Source: Duganella lactea
GTDB taxonomy: Bacteria; Pseudomonadota; Gammaproteobacteria; Burkholderiales; Burkholderiaceae_D
Assembly: GCF_009857505.1 (NCBI RefSeq)
Contig: NZ_WWCP01000001.1
Location: 62,001 to 126,000 of the forward strand
Length of the DNA stretch: 64,000 nt
Direction of reading: 5' to 3'
The position numbers and the translations under genes are program-made. Shown piece after piece: positions 47,945-57,211 of the stretch. The notes under the pieces are model-generated. The model saw only the letters and a list, made by a program, of their open reading frames with translations, searched no databases and was not told where the DNA came from. Each line of letters starts with the position of its first letter. Positions within the stretch are counted from its first letter, which is position 1.

Positions 47945-49825
47945 TCAAATTTCCACTTGCGTGCCCAGTTCGATGACGCGGTTCGGTGGAATCTGGTAGT
48001 AGTCGGCGGCGCCGCGCGCATTGCGCGACATGGCCACGAACAGATGCTCGCGCCAGGTGGCCATGCCCTGCCCCGGCGCCGAAATCACCGTCTGGCGGGC
48101 GATGAAGAAAGACGTCTCCATCATCTCAAACGGCAGGCCCAGAGGCTCGCACAGCTGCATCACGCGCGGAATATCCGGCTCGTCCTTGAAGCCATAGTAG
48201 ATGTTCAACTGATAGCACTGGTGCCCGAGGTCGGTGATCTTGGCCTGGTCGGCCGCCGCCACATACGGTTCCTCGACGATGTGCACGGTGACGAACACCA
48301 CCCGCTCGTGCAGCACCTTGTTGTGCGACAGGTTGTGCAGCAGCGCGTGCGGCACGCCGTCGCTCTCGCCGCGCATGAAGATGGCGGTGCCATAGACGCG
48401 CGTCGGCGGCGCCACGAACAGCGATGCCAGGAAGTCCTCCAGCGGAATGGCGTGCTTCTGCAAGTTTTCAAACACCAGCTGGCGACCGCGCTTCCAGGTC
48501 AGCATCACGGTGAACAGCACCACGCCCAGCAGCAGCGGGAACCAGCCGCCGTGGAACAGCTTCAGCGTGCTGGCCGAGAACAGCGCGATGTCCAGCGTCA
48601 GGAACAGGCCGGTGGCGCCGATGCACAGCGCCAGCGGCAGGTGCCAGCGGTAGCGGATGACGAAGAAGGTCAGCACCGTGGTGGCCAGCATGGTGGCGGT
48701 GACGGCGATGCCGTAGGCGCCGGCCAGCTTGTCGGACGAGCCGAAGCCGACCACCGCCAGCAACACCACGATCAGTTGCAGCCAGTTGACGGCCGGGATG
48801 TAGATCTGGCCGATCTCGGTGGCCGAAGTGTGCAGGATGCGCATGCGCGGCAGCAGGCCAAGTGCGATGGCCTGCTTGGTCATCGAGAAGGTGCCGGAGA
48901 TGGTGGCCTGCGAGGCGATCACCGCCGCCGCCGTGGACAGGATCACCAGCGGGTAGACGGCCCAGTCGCCCAGCTGGTGGAAGAACGGGTTGTCGACGGT
49001 GCCCGGATGGGTCAGCAGCAGCGCGCCCTGGCCCAGATAGTTCAGCGCCAGCGCCGGGAACACGATCATGAACCAGGCGGCGCGGATCGGCTGCTTGCCG
49101 AAGTGGCCCATGTCGGCGTACAGCGCCTCGGCGCCGGTCAGCGCCAGCACCACCGCGCCGATGGCGACAAAGGCGATCATGCGGTTCTCGTACATGAAGC
49201 GCAGCGCGTGGAGCGGATTGAGCGCGGCCAGGATCTGCGGCGCCTCGATGATGTTGATCACGCCCATGGCGGCCAGCGCGGCGAACCACAGCACCATGAC
49301 CGGGCCGAAGAAGCGGCCGATGCCGGCGGTGCCGTGGCGCTGCATCGCGTACAGCGAGATCAGCACGATGATGGTGAGCGGCACGATGTACTGCTCCAGG
49401 CCGGGCGCGGCCACCTCCAGCCCCTCGATCGCGCCCAGCACCGAGATGGCCGGGGTGATCACGCTGTCGCCATAGAACATGGTGGCGCCGAACACGCCCA
49501 GCAGCATCAGCGGGAAGTGCCAGCGCGGCGCCGCCTTGCTGACCGAATTCAGGGCCAGCGCCATCAGCGCCATGATGCCGCCCTCGCCGCGGTTATCGGC
49601 GCGCAGCACCAGCGTCACGTACTTGAGCGAGACGATGATGGTCAGGCCCCAGAAAATCAGCGAAATAATGCCCAGCAGGTTGGCCTCGCTCAGCGCCAGG
49701 CCGTGCTCGGGATCGAAAATGGTTTTGAGGGTGTAAAGAGGGCTCGTGCCGATGTCGCCATAGACGATGCCGATCGCCGCCAGCGTCAGCGCCGCCAGAC
49801 TGCTTTTCTTGTGTTGCTCGGTCAA
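47945..49825 (-). CDS. kup: Low-affinity potassium uptake protein
   Basis: About 626-residue K+:H+ symporter of the KUP family. The N-terminal signature LAALTLAAIGIVYGDIGTSPLYTLK is followed by 12 hydrophobic segments to about residue 440 and a hydrophilic C-terminal domain. The start is ambiguous: TTG at 49825 has AGGTG at a good distance, while an in-frame GTG at 49858 would add 11 residues with no clear site. Length is typical. Upstream 209 bases to rarD hold no supported gene. Confidence 0.93.
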   Translation of the reverse strand: MTEQHKKSSLAALTLAAIGIVYGDIGTSPLYTLKTIFDPEHGLALSEANLLGIISLIFWGLTIIVSLKYVTLVLRADNRGEGGIMALMALALNSVSKAAPRWHFPLMLLGVFGATMFYGDSVITPAISVLGAIEGLEVAAPGLEQYIVPLTIIVLISLYAMQRHGTAGIGRFFGPVMVLWFAALAAMGVINIIEAPQILAALNPLHALRFMYENRMIAFVAIGAVVLALTGAEALYADMGHFGKQPIRAAWFMIVFPALALNYLGQGALLLTHPGTVDNPFFHQLGDWAVYPLVILSTAAAVIASQATISGTFSMTKQAIALGLLPRMRILHTSATEIGQIYIPAVNWLQLIVVLLAVVGFGSSDKLAGAYGIAVTATMLATTVLTFFVIRYRWHLPLALCIGATGLFLTLDIALFSASTLKLFHGGWFPLLLGVVLFTVMLTWKRGRQLVFENLQKHAIPLEDFLASLFVAPPTRVYGTAIFMRGESDGVPHALLHNLSHNKVLHERVVFVTVHIVEEPYVAAADQAKITDLGHQCYQLNIYYGFKDEPDIPRVMQLCEPLGLPFEMMETSFFIARQTVISAPGQGMATWREHLFVAMSRNARGAADYYQIPPNRVIELGTQVEI

Positions 49826-50034
49826 GATTGCACCTGCTGTTGTTTTGGTGCATTGCACAATAGGTGATGTTTATGCAAAACGCAAGGATATTTTGGCATG
49901 GTCAAAAGCGGTTGGGACGATCAATACCGAGAGTGTACGCTGCCGCTCGCGCCAGCGCGAGCGCGGCCGCCAGCGGAGCGTGCACGGATGAGCGATAATG
50001 CCAGATTGACCATTCCTTTTAGCCGATCTTTCCG

Positions 50035-50910
50035 ATGAATTCCGGTCTGTTGTACGCCTTGCTGGCCTTCCTGTTATGGGGCTTGTTCCCGTTGTATTTC
50101 CACGCCATCAAGGAAGTGCCGCCGCAGGAAATCCTCGCCCACCGCATGTTGTGGTCGCTGCTGTTCCTGGTGGTGGTGCTGAGCGTGCGCCAGCAGTGGA
50201 AATGGCTGCCCAGGGTGGCGCGGCAGCCGCGCGTGCTGGCCAGCTTTGGCGCCAGCGCGCTGCTGCTGACGGCCAACTGGGGCGTATATATCTGGGCCAT
50301 CAACAACGGCCACGTCATCGACGCCAGCCTGGGCTACTTCATCAATCCGCTGATCAATGTGCTGCTGGGCGTGCTGGTGTTGCACGAGCGCCTGCGTCGC
50401 CGCCAGTGGCTGGCCATCGCGCTGGCCGCCAGCGGCGTGGCCTGGCTGACCTGGCAAGGCGGCCATCTGCCGTGGGTCGCGCTGATTTTGGGCATCACCT
50501 TCGGCTGCTACGGCCTGCTGCGCAAGACCGCGGCGCTGGAGGCGCTGGAAGGCTTGTCGCTGGAAACCATGTTGCTGCTGCCGCTGGCGCTGGCCTATGT
50601 CGGCTGGCTGACCTGGCACGGCCAGAACACCTTCCTTCACACGCCCAATGACAGCACCCGCTGGCTGCTGGCGGCGGCCGGGCCAATCACCGCGATTCCG
50701 CTGCTGCTGTTCGCCGCCGGCGCCCGCAAGATTCCGATGGCGGCGCTGGGGCTGGCCCAGTACCTGGCGCCGACCATCCAGGCGATGCTGGGCGTGTGGT
50801 TCTTCCACGAGGCCTTCCCGCCGCAACGGCTGATCGGCTTCATGATGATCTGGGGCGCGCTGATGCTGTTCGTGGCCGAGGGGCTGTGGGTCGGCCGGCG
50901 CGCCAAATAG
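50035..50910 (+). CDS. rarD: EamA family transporter RarD
   Basis: 291-residue inner-membrane protein with ten hydrophobic segments forming two EamA (DMT) repeats. The features GLLYALLAFLLWGLFPLYF, PPQEILAHRMLWSLLF, TANWGVYIWAINNGHVIDASLGYFINPL and YLAPTIQAMLGVWFFHEAF are characteristic of RarD. RarD is linked to chloramphenicol sensitivity in name only; the substrate is unknown. Confidence 0.92.
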   Translation: MNSGLLYALLAFLLWGLFPLYFHAIKEVPPQEILAHRMLWSLLFLVVVLSVRQQWKWLPRVARQPRVLASFGASALLLTANWGVYIWAINNGHVIDASLGYFINPLINVLLGVLVLHERLRRRQWLAIALAASGVAWLTWQGGHLPWVALILGITFGCYGLLRKTAALEALEGLSLETMLLLPLALAYVGWLTWHGQNTFLHTPNDSTRWLLAAAGPITAIPLLLFAAGARKIPMAALGLAQYLAPTIQAMLGVWFFHEAFPPQRLIGFMMIWGALMLFVAEGLWVGRRAK

Positions 50911-50927
50911 TGGGAGAATAGTGGGAG
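50906..50927 (+). repeat. 11-base tandem duplication over the rarD stop codon
   Basis: AATAGTGGGAG occurs twice in direct tandem, the first copy containing the rarD TAG stop. A third partial AATA follows. Probably a slippage duplication with no coding effect. Confidence 0.7.
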
Positions 50928-50984
50928 AATACGCGGATTTATCGTATCCTGTCGTCCTTCCTTGCACCCTCACTGAGATTCTCA

Positions 50985-52652
50985 ATGGCAAATTACGTCT
51001 ATACCATGAACCGCGTGGGCAAAATCGTCCCGCCCAAGCGCCAGATTCTGAAAGATATTTCGCTGTCCTTCTTCCCAGGCGCAAAAATCGGCGTACTGGG
51101 CCTGAACGGCTCCGGTAAGTCGACCTTGCTGAAAATTATGGCCGGCATCGATACCGACATCCAGGGCGAAGCACGCCCGATGCCGGGTCTGAACATCGGC
51201 TACCTGCCGCAGGAGCCGCAGCTGGACCCGGAAAAAACCGTGCGCCAGGAAGTCGAATCCGGCCTCGGCGAGGCGTTCGAGGCGCAAGCCAAGCTGGACG
51301 CCGTGTACGCCGCCTACGCCGAGGAAGACGCCGACTTCGACGCGCTGGCCGCAGAGCAGGCGCGGCTGGAAGCGATCATCTCGTCGTCCGATGGCGGCAA
51401 CCTGAATTTGCAACTGGAAATGGCCGCCGACGCGCTGCGCCTGCCGCCGTGGGACGCCAAGATCGGCGTGCTGTCCGGCGGTGAAAAGCGCCGCGTGGCG
51501 CTGTGCAAGCTGCTGCTGTCCAAACCGGACATGCTGCTGCTCGACGAACCGACCAATCACCTGGACGCGGAATCGGTCGAGTGGCTGGAGCAGTTCCTGC
51601 TGCGCTTCCCTGGCACCGTGGTCGGCATCACCCACGATCGCTACTTCCTCGACAACGCCGCCGAGTGGATTCTGGAACTGGACCGCGGCCATGGCATCCC
51701 ATGGAAAGGCAACTACTCGTCGTGGCTGGACCAGAAGCAGGACCGTCTGAAGCAGGAAGAAGCCACCGAATCGGCGCGCCAGCGCGCGCTGCAGAAGGAA
51801 CTGGAATGGTCGCGTCAGAATCCAAAGGCGCGTCAGGCCAAGTCGAAGGCGCGTCTGGCCCGTTTCAACGAGCTGAGCGAGTACGAATACCAGAAGCGCA
51901 ACGAGACCCAGGAGATTTTCATCCCGGTGGCCGAGCGTCTGGGCAACGAAGTGATCGAATTCAAGAACGTGTCGAAAGGCTTCGGCGACCGCCTGCTGCT
52001 GGACAATGTTTCCTTCACGATTCCGCCGGGCGCCATCGTCGGCATCATCGGCCCGAACGGCGCCGGTAAATCGACGCTGTTCAAAATGATCGCCGGCATT
52101 GACCAGCCGGACAGCGGCGAAGTGGTGATCGGTAAGACCGCGCGCATTTCGCTGGTCGACCAGAGCCGCGACGCCTTGGCCGATAGCAAGACCGTGTTTG
52201 AGGACGTGTCCGGCGGCGCCGACGTGCTGAGCGTGGGCCGCTTCGAAATGCCGTCGCGCGCCTATCTGGGCCGCTTCAACTTCAAGGGCGGCGACCAGCA
52301 GAAGATCGTCGGCAACCTGTCCGGCGGTGAGCGCGGTCGTCTGCACTTGGCCAAGACGCTGCTCAAGGGCGGCAACGTATTGCTGCTGGATGAGCCGTCG
52401 AACGATCTGGACGTGGAAACCCTGCGCGCGCTGGAAGATGCGCTGCTGGAATTCGCCGGCTCGGTGATGGTGATCTCGCACGATCGCTGGTTCCTGGACC
52501 GTATCGCCACCCACATCCTGGCGTTCGAAGGCAACTCGCAAGTGACCTTCTTCGACGGCAACTACCAAGAGTACGAAGCCGACAAGAAGAAACGCCTGGG
52601 TGAGGAAGGCGCCAAGCCGAAGCGTATCCGCTACAAGCCGCTGACCAACTAA
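50985..52652 (+). CDS. ettA: Energy-dependent translational throttle protein EttA
   Basis: 555-residue ABC-F protein that binds the ribosomal E site and gates elongation according to ATP/ADP. It has two ABC domains without membrane segments: Walker A GLNGSGKST and signature LSGGEKRRV in the first, GPNGAGKST and LSGGERGRLHL in the second. Walker B glutamates are in LLLDEPTNHLD and LLLDEPSNDLD. A charged linker (about 240-310) and an arm insertion in the first domain are present. Length matches E. coli EttA. Confidence 0.96.
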   Translation: MANYVYTMNRVGKIVPPKRQILKDISLSFFPGAKIGVLGLNGSGKSTLLKIMAGIDTDIQGEARPMPGLNIGYLPQEPQLDPEKTVRQEVESGLGEAFEAQAKLDAVYAAYAEEDADFDALAAEQARLEAIISSSDGGNLNLQLEMAADALRLPPWDAKIGVLSGGEKRRVALCKLLLSKPDMLLLDEPTNHLDAESVEWLEQFLLRFPGTVVGITHDRYFLDNAAEWILELDRGHGIPWKGNYSSWLDQKQDRLKQEEATESARQRALQKELEWSRQNPKARQAKSKARLARFNELSEYEYQKRNETQEIFIPVAERLGNEVIEFKNVSKGFGDRLLLDNVSFTIPPGAIVGIIGPNGAGKSTLFKMIAGIDQPDSGEVVIGKTARISLVDQSRDALADSKTVFEDVSGGADVLSVGRFEMPSRAYLGRFNFKGGDQQKIVGNLSGGERGRLHLAKTLLKGGNVLLLDEPSNDLDVETLRALEDALLEFAGSVMVISHDRWFLDRIATHILAFEGNSQVTFFDGNYQEYEADKKKRLGEEGAKPKRIRYKPLTN

Positions 52653-52669
52653 TCAGCCGCACCATGTCA

Positions 52670-52708
52670 AAGGGCCGGGCCTGCGTTAGCAGACCCGGCC
52701 CTTCTTAC
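52670..52708 (+). terminator. Rho-independent terminator after ettA
   Basis: AAGGGCCGGG and CCCGGCCCTT pair, and CTGC/GCAG extends the stem past one mismatch around a GTTA loop. CTT follows. It starts 17 bases after the ettA stop and precedes a convergent outer-membrane gene. Confidence 0.8.
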
Positions 52709-52733
52709 TTGAAGAGACTATGCGACGCTGCGC

Positions 52734-53339
52734 TTAGAAGTTGTAGCGCAGGCCCGCAGTAACGGCACCGGCTTTACGACCGGTGTCGATATCGCTCTTG
52801 CCGTAGTTTTCATACTCCAGCGACACTTTCACGTTCTTGTTGATGGCGTACTCGCCACCCACCGAAGCGTACAGCGCGGTTTTGTTGTCGCTGCCGTTCA
52901 GCGAGGCGACGCCGCTGGTGGTCACTTCATTGTGATTGCGGGCGACGCCCAGCTTGCCGAACACGGCGAAGTCACGCGCCACAGGCCAGGTGCCTTTGCC
53001 GGCCACGTAGTACGAGTGCGCGTCGGTGTTGATGCCGCCAGCGGCGCCGCCCTGGGTGTAGTTGTAGCTGCGCTTGCCGAAGTCGGTGTAGCCGGCTTCT
53101 ACCGCCCAGGTATTGTCGATGTTGTAACCACCGTAGATTTTGCCCGCGGCCTTGGAGCCGGTCTTGTTGTCGCCGCTTTGCGAACCATCGCCTGCGGCGT
53201 CGAAGTTGTAGCGGCTACCCACCACGCCCGCGCCGATGTAAGCGGTGCCGGCGGCGTCTTGGGTGTTCGATTGGGCGTAGGCGGCGGTGCCGCTCAGAGC
53301 GGCTGCGGAAGCAACCAGGGCGAAGATGATTTTTTTCAT
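52734..53339 (-). CDS. Outer membrane beta-barrel protein (OmpA-like barrel)
   Basis: 201-residue exported protein. The signal peptide (MKKIIFALVASAAALSGTAAYAQ) is followed by an eight-strand barrel pattern with GAGVVGSRYNFD, AAGKIYGGYNIDNTWAVEAGYTDFG, FAVFGKLGVARNHNE, KTALYASVGGEYAINKNVKVSLEYENYG and the terminal AGLRYNF, ending in the phenylalanine needed for BAM-dependent insertion. There is no peptidoglycan-binding OmpA C-terminal domain. The function is structural or unknown. Confidence 0.88.
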   Translation of the reverse strand: MKKIIFALVASAAALSGTAAYAQSNTQDAAGTAYIGAGVVGSRYNFDAAGDGSQSGDNKTGSKAAGKIYGGYNIDNTWAVEAGYTDFGKRSYNYTQGGAAGGINTDAHSYYVAGKGTWPVARDFAVFGKLGVARNHNEVTTSGVASLNGSDNKTALYASVGGEYAINKNVKVSLEYENYGKSDIDTGRKAGAVTAGLRYNF

Positions 53340-53548
53340 GATTTTGATCTTTCAGCAAAAAGTTAAAAAGTGGTCTTGCTTGGGATCGCAGTTACTAGCG
53401 AATTGCGATGTGTCCAAGATAGCACTCGAACTCCCACACGTCACGACCGAATTAGTAAGAAGTGTGACGAGATGTAAGCCAAACGATCATTGGCAAATTT
53501 CAAGATGCGCCAAACTTAAAGATGGCTTAAAGCCGTCGCGCAAGCGCG

Positions 53549-54145
53549 TCAGGCGATCAGCCGGAAGGTCAGATTGATGCGCGGCCCGCGCGGCGTGCGT
53601 TCCTTGTTGATGCCGTGCACCCAGTGCCGCTGCAACGTGCCGGCCATCAGCAGCAGGCTGCCGTCGCCCAGCGCCAGCTTGAGCGTATGCGAGCGGCTGC
53701 GGTGCTTGAGGATGAAGGTGCGCGGCGCGCCGAAGCTGAGCGAGGCGATGGCCGGCTCCGGCCCCAGCTCGGGCTCATCGTCGGCATGAAAGCCCATGCT
53801 GTCGCGTTCATCGCGGTAATAGTTGAGCAGTACGCTGTTGAAGCGGCGTCCGGTGGCTAGCTCGACGGCCTGCTGCAGATGCCGTTGCAAGGCCGTGAAC
53901 GGCTGCGGATGAAAGGTTTTGCCGGAGTAGCGGTAGCTGGCCTCGCCGTGCCAGGCGGACAGGCGCGGCTGCGCATGCCATTTGCCCCATACATGGATTT
54001 GCTCGTGCCGCCAATCGGTCTCGGCCAGCAGGCGGCGCATCACCTCGTCCGGCGCCAGGTCGAGCGCCAGCCGCTGCTGAAACCACAGCTCGCCGTCTTC
54101 CAGCGGTATCGGCGTCAGAGAGGTATCGTCAGCAAACAGGTCCAT
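53549..54145 (-). CDS. alkB: AlkB-family Fe(II)/2-oxoglutarate dioxygenase
   Basis: 198-residue DNA/RNA dealkylation repair enzyme. Iron ligands are His120 and Asp122 in GFHADDEPELG and His177 in HWVHGINK. The 2-oxoglutarate-binding arginine is Arg189 in RINLTFR, and LNYYRDERDSMGFH is typical of the ABH2/ABH3-like bacterial group. The ATG at 54143-54145 was chosen; an in-frame extension to 54601 lies antisense to the neighbouring gene. It is divergent, 42 bases from the molybdopterin-domain gene. Confidence 0.92.
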   Translation of the reverse strand: MDLFADDTSLTPIPLEDGELWFQQRLALDLAPDEVMRRLLAETDWRHEQIHVWGKWHAQPRLSAWHGEASYRYSGKTFHPQPFTALQRHLQQAVELATGRRFNSVLLNYYRDERDSMGFHADDEPELGPEPAIASLSFGAPRTFILKHRSRSHTLKLALGDGSLLLMAGTLQRHWVHGINKERTPRGPRINLTFRLIA

Positions 54146-54187
54146 GCACGGTATGATACCGGCACTAAGGATTCGAGGAGTTCCCGC

Positions 54188-54772
54188 ATGAAAAAACGCC
54201 AATTCCTGGGCACGGCCGGGGTGGCCGGCCTGGCGGCGGCCTTGCCTGGCGCCGCCACAGCAGCCACCGCGCCAGCCGGCCCGGCCTTGCTGACCGTCAC
54301 CGGCGCCATCACCAAGCCCAACCGGGGCAAGTTCGATCCGGCGCGCGATGTGATGATGGCCAAGCAGCAGATCCGTTTCGAGCACGCGCACGCGTTCGAC
54401 TACGCCGCGCTGGCGGCGCTGCCGGCCGTCACCATCCAGCCGACGCTGGAATACGACGCGCGGCCACACACGCTGAGCGGCCCGCTGCTGCTGGACGTGA
54501 TGCAAGCGGCCGGCGCGCAATTGCGCGACGACACCCGGCTGATCCTGCGGGCGGTGGATGGCTATGCGGCGGCGGTGACGGTGGCGCAGGCGCGCGCGCA
54601 ACGCTGGATCGTCGCCACCCGGATGGATGGCGCGGCGATGGCGTTGGGCGGACTCGGCCCGTTATGGGCACTGTGCGATGCGGGCAAGGTGCCGGCGCTG
54701 GCCGCCCTGCCGCTGGCGGCGCGGTTCGGCGGCGCGCCGTGGGCGCTCTACCACATCGAGGTGAGTGGCTAG
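54188..54772 (+). CDS. Exported molybdopterin-binding oxidoreductase domain protein
   Basis: 194-residue protein with an N-terminal export signal (MKKRQFLGTAGVAGLAAALPGAATA; Tat-like without a true twin arginine). The mature part resembles a shortened sulfite-oxidase-type molybdopterin domain: LTVTGAITKPNRGKFD, FDYAALAALPAVTIQPTLEY, LSGPLLLDVMQAAGAQ and a C-terminal MDGAAMALGGLGPLWALCD. The cofactor-ligating cysteine expected in such a core is not obvious, so catalytic activity is doubtful. The start is the ATG at 54188 with GAGGAG upstream. Confidence 0.75.
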   Translation: MKKRQFLGTAGVAGLAAALPGAATAATAPAGPALLTVTGAITKPNRGKFDPARDVMMAKQQIRFEHAHAFDYAALAALPAVTIQPTLEYDARPHTLSGPLLLDVMQAAGAQLRDDTRLILRAVDGYAAAVTVAQARAQRWIVATRMDGAAMALGGLGPLWALCDAGKVPALAALPLAARFGGAPWALYHIEVSG

Positions 54773-54773
54773 A

Positions 54774-55136
54774 TCAGGCGTAGGCTTCGGCCAGGCTCAT
54801 CACCCGAGGGGTGACGGTGATGCCGATGCCGCCGAACAGCGCGTTGATGGCGGCCATGTTGGCTTCCTGCTCTTCCGGCTTCCAGCCTTCGAACAGGTCG
54901 GTGCCGGCTTTCTGGAAGTGCAGGTCCAGCACCTTGCCGCGGTCCTTATGGGTGTAGCCACCGCTGTAGGTCTGCTTGAAGCCGAGGGCGGCCAGCTGGG
55001 CCAGCACTTCGGTGGGTGGATTGTCGGGATCGGTGGCCAGGAACACGCCGAAGGTCTTGCCCGGCGGTTTGGCGGCGATGTCCACGTCGTAAATGCCTGG
55101 CGCTTTCGTGACGGTCGTACTCTTCAGAAATAACAT
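54774..55136 (-). CDS. Conserved hypothetical protein, 120 residues
   Basis: No family recognised. It is a soluble alpha/beta protein: strand-rich start (GIYDVDIAAKPPGKTFGVFLATDPDNPP), a helix (EVLAQLAALGFKQ), GGYTHKDRGKVLDLHFQKAGTDLFEGWKPEEQEANMAAINALFGG and a C-terminal ITVTPRVMSLAEAYA. The stop is 1 base from that of the convergent molybdopterin-domain gene. It is followed upstream by a 233-base AT-rich gap. Confidence 0.7.
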   Translation of the reverse strand: MLFLKSTTVTKAPGIYDVDIAAKPPGKTFGVFLATDPDNPPTEVLAQLAALGFKQTYSGGYTHKDRGKVLDLHFQKAGTDLFEGWKPEEQEANMAAINALFGGIGITVTPRVMSLAEAYA

Positions 55137-55369
55137 GTTCTTACCCCTACTTTATCCAAATTTGGCGCCGGTTAGCTTGCAGATTGATTCTTATAGAAAA
55201 CATTCTGAGAAACAAGCTTATTGCTAATTCCGTGGTTTGTCGACTAATCCCGTACTTATTTTTCACATTTCGTGTCATTCCGCCTTCAGCCTGTTGTGCA
55301 GTGCGGCGCTACATCTACTTAAAATATAGTTGTTAAGTAGTAATTTACAAGGAGATACGCGCTGAAGCG

Positions 55370-56221
55370 CTATTTCCGCTGTTTTCGCCGCGCCAGATCT
55401 GTGGTCGGAGCGACAAGAGACTGATACAACGCTCCGGTGTCCGGGTCCCACTGACTGACCGCCTGCTGCTGCCGCGCCACGGTGGCCATATCGCCGCGCG
55501 CGATCGGGCCGCTGAGCGCCGCCGCCGCGCCAAGTCGGAACACATTGGCCATCGACTCGCTGGCCAGCGGCTGCGCCAGCTGGCGCGCCACCGGCTCCGG
55601 AATGCCGGCCGCCTGGTAGGCGCGCAGCGCGGCGTCCAGCACCGTGACCAGGTAGTTGCTGGCGAACACCGCCGCCGCGTGATACACCGTCTTGGCCGCG
55701 GCGTTGATCGGCACTGGCTGCGCGCCGATCGCTTGCAAGGCCGGCGTCAGCATGGCCAACGCGCCGGCATCGCCCTCGACGCCGCAGAAGGTGCCGGCAA
55801 ATTGCGCCGCCACCGCCGCCGGATCGGCGAAGCTGCGCACCGGATGCACGCTGGCCACCAGCGCCCCGGCGTCGCGCGCGGCCTGCAGCCGGTCGGACGC
55901 CAGCGCGCCGCTGCAATGGAACACCACGCTGTCGCGCAGCGGCACCGCGCGCGCCAGCGCCTCGCTGGCGGCGACGATCTGGTCGTCGCCCACCGCCAGC
56001 AAGTGCACGGCGGCCGGCAGCAGTTGGTCATAGGCGCTGGCCACCTGGCCGGCGCCGATGAACGCCACCGCTTGCCGCGCCGAGTCCACCGAGCGGGTCA
56101 GCACCTGTTGCAGCGCGAAGGCGCCGTGCTGTGCGAACAGCCGTCCCAGCACGCGGCCCACGTGGCCGGCGCCGATCAGATTGAGGGACGCGGCCGGCGT
56201 CTCAGCGTCAGTTGCGCGCAT
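55370..56221 (-). CDS. DUF2520/Rossmann-like domain-containing protein
   Basis: 283-residue cytoplasmic protein. An N-terminal NAD(P)-binding Rossmann domain (LNLIGAGHVGRVLG...DSVVFHCSGALASD...SVHPVRSFADP) is followed by a helical DUF2520 domain (about 145-270, AAAVFASNYLVTVLDAALRAYQAAGI). It resembles F420-dependent or ketopantoate-type reductases in fold; the substrate is unknown. Its start overlaps the MgtC gene end by 14 bases. Last gene of a coupled four-gene operon. Confidence 0.85.
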   Translation of the reverse strand: MRATDAETPAASLNLIGAGHVGRVLGRLFAQHGAFALQQVLTRSVDSARQAVAFIGAGQVASAYDQLLPAAVHLLAVGDDQIVAASEALARAVPLRDSVVFHCSGALASDRLQAARDAGALVASVHPVRSFADPAAVAAQFAGTFCGVEGDAGALAMLTPALQAIGAQPVPINAAAKTVYHAAAVFASNYLVTVLDAALRAYQAAGIPEPVARQLAQPLASESMANVFRLGAAAALSGPIARGDMATVARQQQAVSQWDPDTGALYQSLVAPTTDLARRKQRK

Positions 56222-56954
56222 GGGTCAACTGGTAGCTGTGGATGCCGTCGAACTCGGCCAGCTCGGCCGACAGCACCGCCATCGGCGCGCCGCTGCGCTT
56301 GCTGAAAGCAATCGCCACAAAGCGCCACTCCTGCATGCCGCCTTCGCTGCCGATCATCAGCGAGCCGCCGGCGATTTCATAGCCGCGCTGGGCCGCCATG
56401 GCGCGCAAGGCCTGCTCCTGCGGCCGGTAACCGGCCTTGAAGCGCATGGTGATGGCGATCGCGTGGCGCGACGGCAGCCACGCCTCGACCTTGGTCAGGA
56501 AAATCATCGAACCGGCGCACAACATCGCCAGGCCGATCGCGCCCAGATAGAAGCCCACGCCCACCATCACGCCGATCACCGACGAGGCCCAGATCGACGC
56601 CGCCGTGGTCAGGCCGCTGATGTTGAAGCCTTCGCGCATGATCACGCCGGCGCCGAGAAAGCCGATGCCGGTGACGATGCCCTGCACGATGCGGGTCGGG
56701 TCCGAGTTCACCAGAAAGGTCGACACATGGCCGCCGAACCAGTGGCCGGGGTAGCCGCCGATCACGGTCAGCGCGGCCGACGCCATGCACACCAGGCCAT
56801 AGGTGCGCATGCCGGCCGCGCGGCCGTGGTACGAGCGCTCATAGCCCACCAGCAGGCCGAGCAGCAAGGCCCCCAGCAAATTCAGCAAAATCACCGCGTT
56901 GGTGGCCAGCTCCGAGTGCGACCAGTAGGCCTGCAGGAATTCAATGGCGGGCAT
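56208..56954 (-). CDS. MgtC/SapB family membrane protein
   Basis: 248-residue inner-membrane protein. Five hydrophobic segments (about 20-165) include the MgtC signature LLGLLVGYERSYHGRAAGMRTYGLVCMASA and VQGIVTGIGFLGAGVIMREG. A C-terminal ACT-like cytoplasmic domain (about 170-248) follows. MgtC-type proteins affect Mg2+/phosphate homeostasis and ATP synthase in pathogens; the role here is unknown. ATG overlaps the stop of the small upstream gene. Confidence 0.88.
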   Translation of the reverse strand: MPAIEFLQAYWSHSELATNAVILLNLLGALLLGLLVGYERSYHGRAAGMRTYGLVCMASAALTVIGGYPGHWFGGHVSTFLVNSDPTRIVQGIVTGIGFLGAGVIMREGFNISGLTTAASIWASSVIGVMVGVGFYLGAIGLAMLCAGSMIFLTKVEAWLPSRHAIAITMRFKAGYRPQEQALRAMAAQRGYEIAGGSLMIGSEGGMQEWRFVAIAFSKRSGAPMAVLSAELAEFDGIHSYQLTHARN

Positions 56955-57211
56955 CAAGAGCCTTTTTTAGTGAGCTGCTTTTCAAAGGCAACATCCAGTT
57001 TGCTGACCCGCTTCGGCGCCGGCGGCGCGATGCCGTTGACGAAGGCGACGAATTGATCCAGCTCCATCGGCGCGTTCAGCGGCGCGTTGCCGGCGCCCTC
57101 GGACAGCAGAAAGTGGCCGTTGCCGGTGACGGTCATCGAATATTTCTCATTGCCGGTGCGGCGCTTGAGGCGGTCGATGGCGCTGGTGGCTCGGGTTGCG
57201 CGGCCGCTCAT
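56954..57211 (-). CDS. Small conserved hypothetical protein, 85 residues
   Basis: No family recognised. It has a basic N-terminus (MSGRATRATSAIDRLKRRTG), a middle strand region (KYSMTVTGNGHFLLSEG) and a lysine-rich tail (KRVSKLDVAFEKQLTKKGS). The ATG at 57209-57211 has GGAGG four bases before it and overlaps the stop of the aminopeptidase P gene. Its own stop overlaps the MgtC start, so it is translated within a tightly coupled operon. Confidence 0.75.
   Translation of the reverse strand: MSGRATRATSAIDRLKRRTGNEKYSMTVTGNGHFLLSEGAGNAPLNAPMELDQFVAFVNGIAPPAPKRVSKLDVAFEKQLTKKGS

Noticed and set aside
46862..49867. 1001-codon plus-strand open frame opposite the FKBP and kup genes
   Set aside because: It spans two well-recognised genes and a terminator, and its translation is Q/R/H/D-rich with no domain; a compositional shadow.
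53550..54601. 350-residue version of the AlkB-family protein
   Set aside because: The extra N-terminus is antisense to the signal peptide and core of the molybdopterin-domain gene. The ATG at 54145 gives the normal AlkB length.
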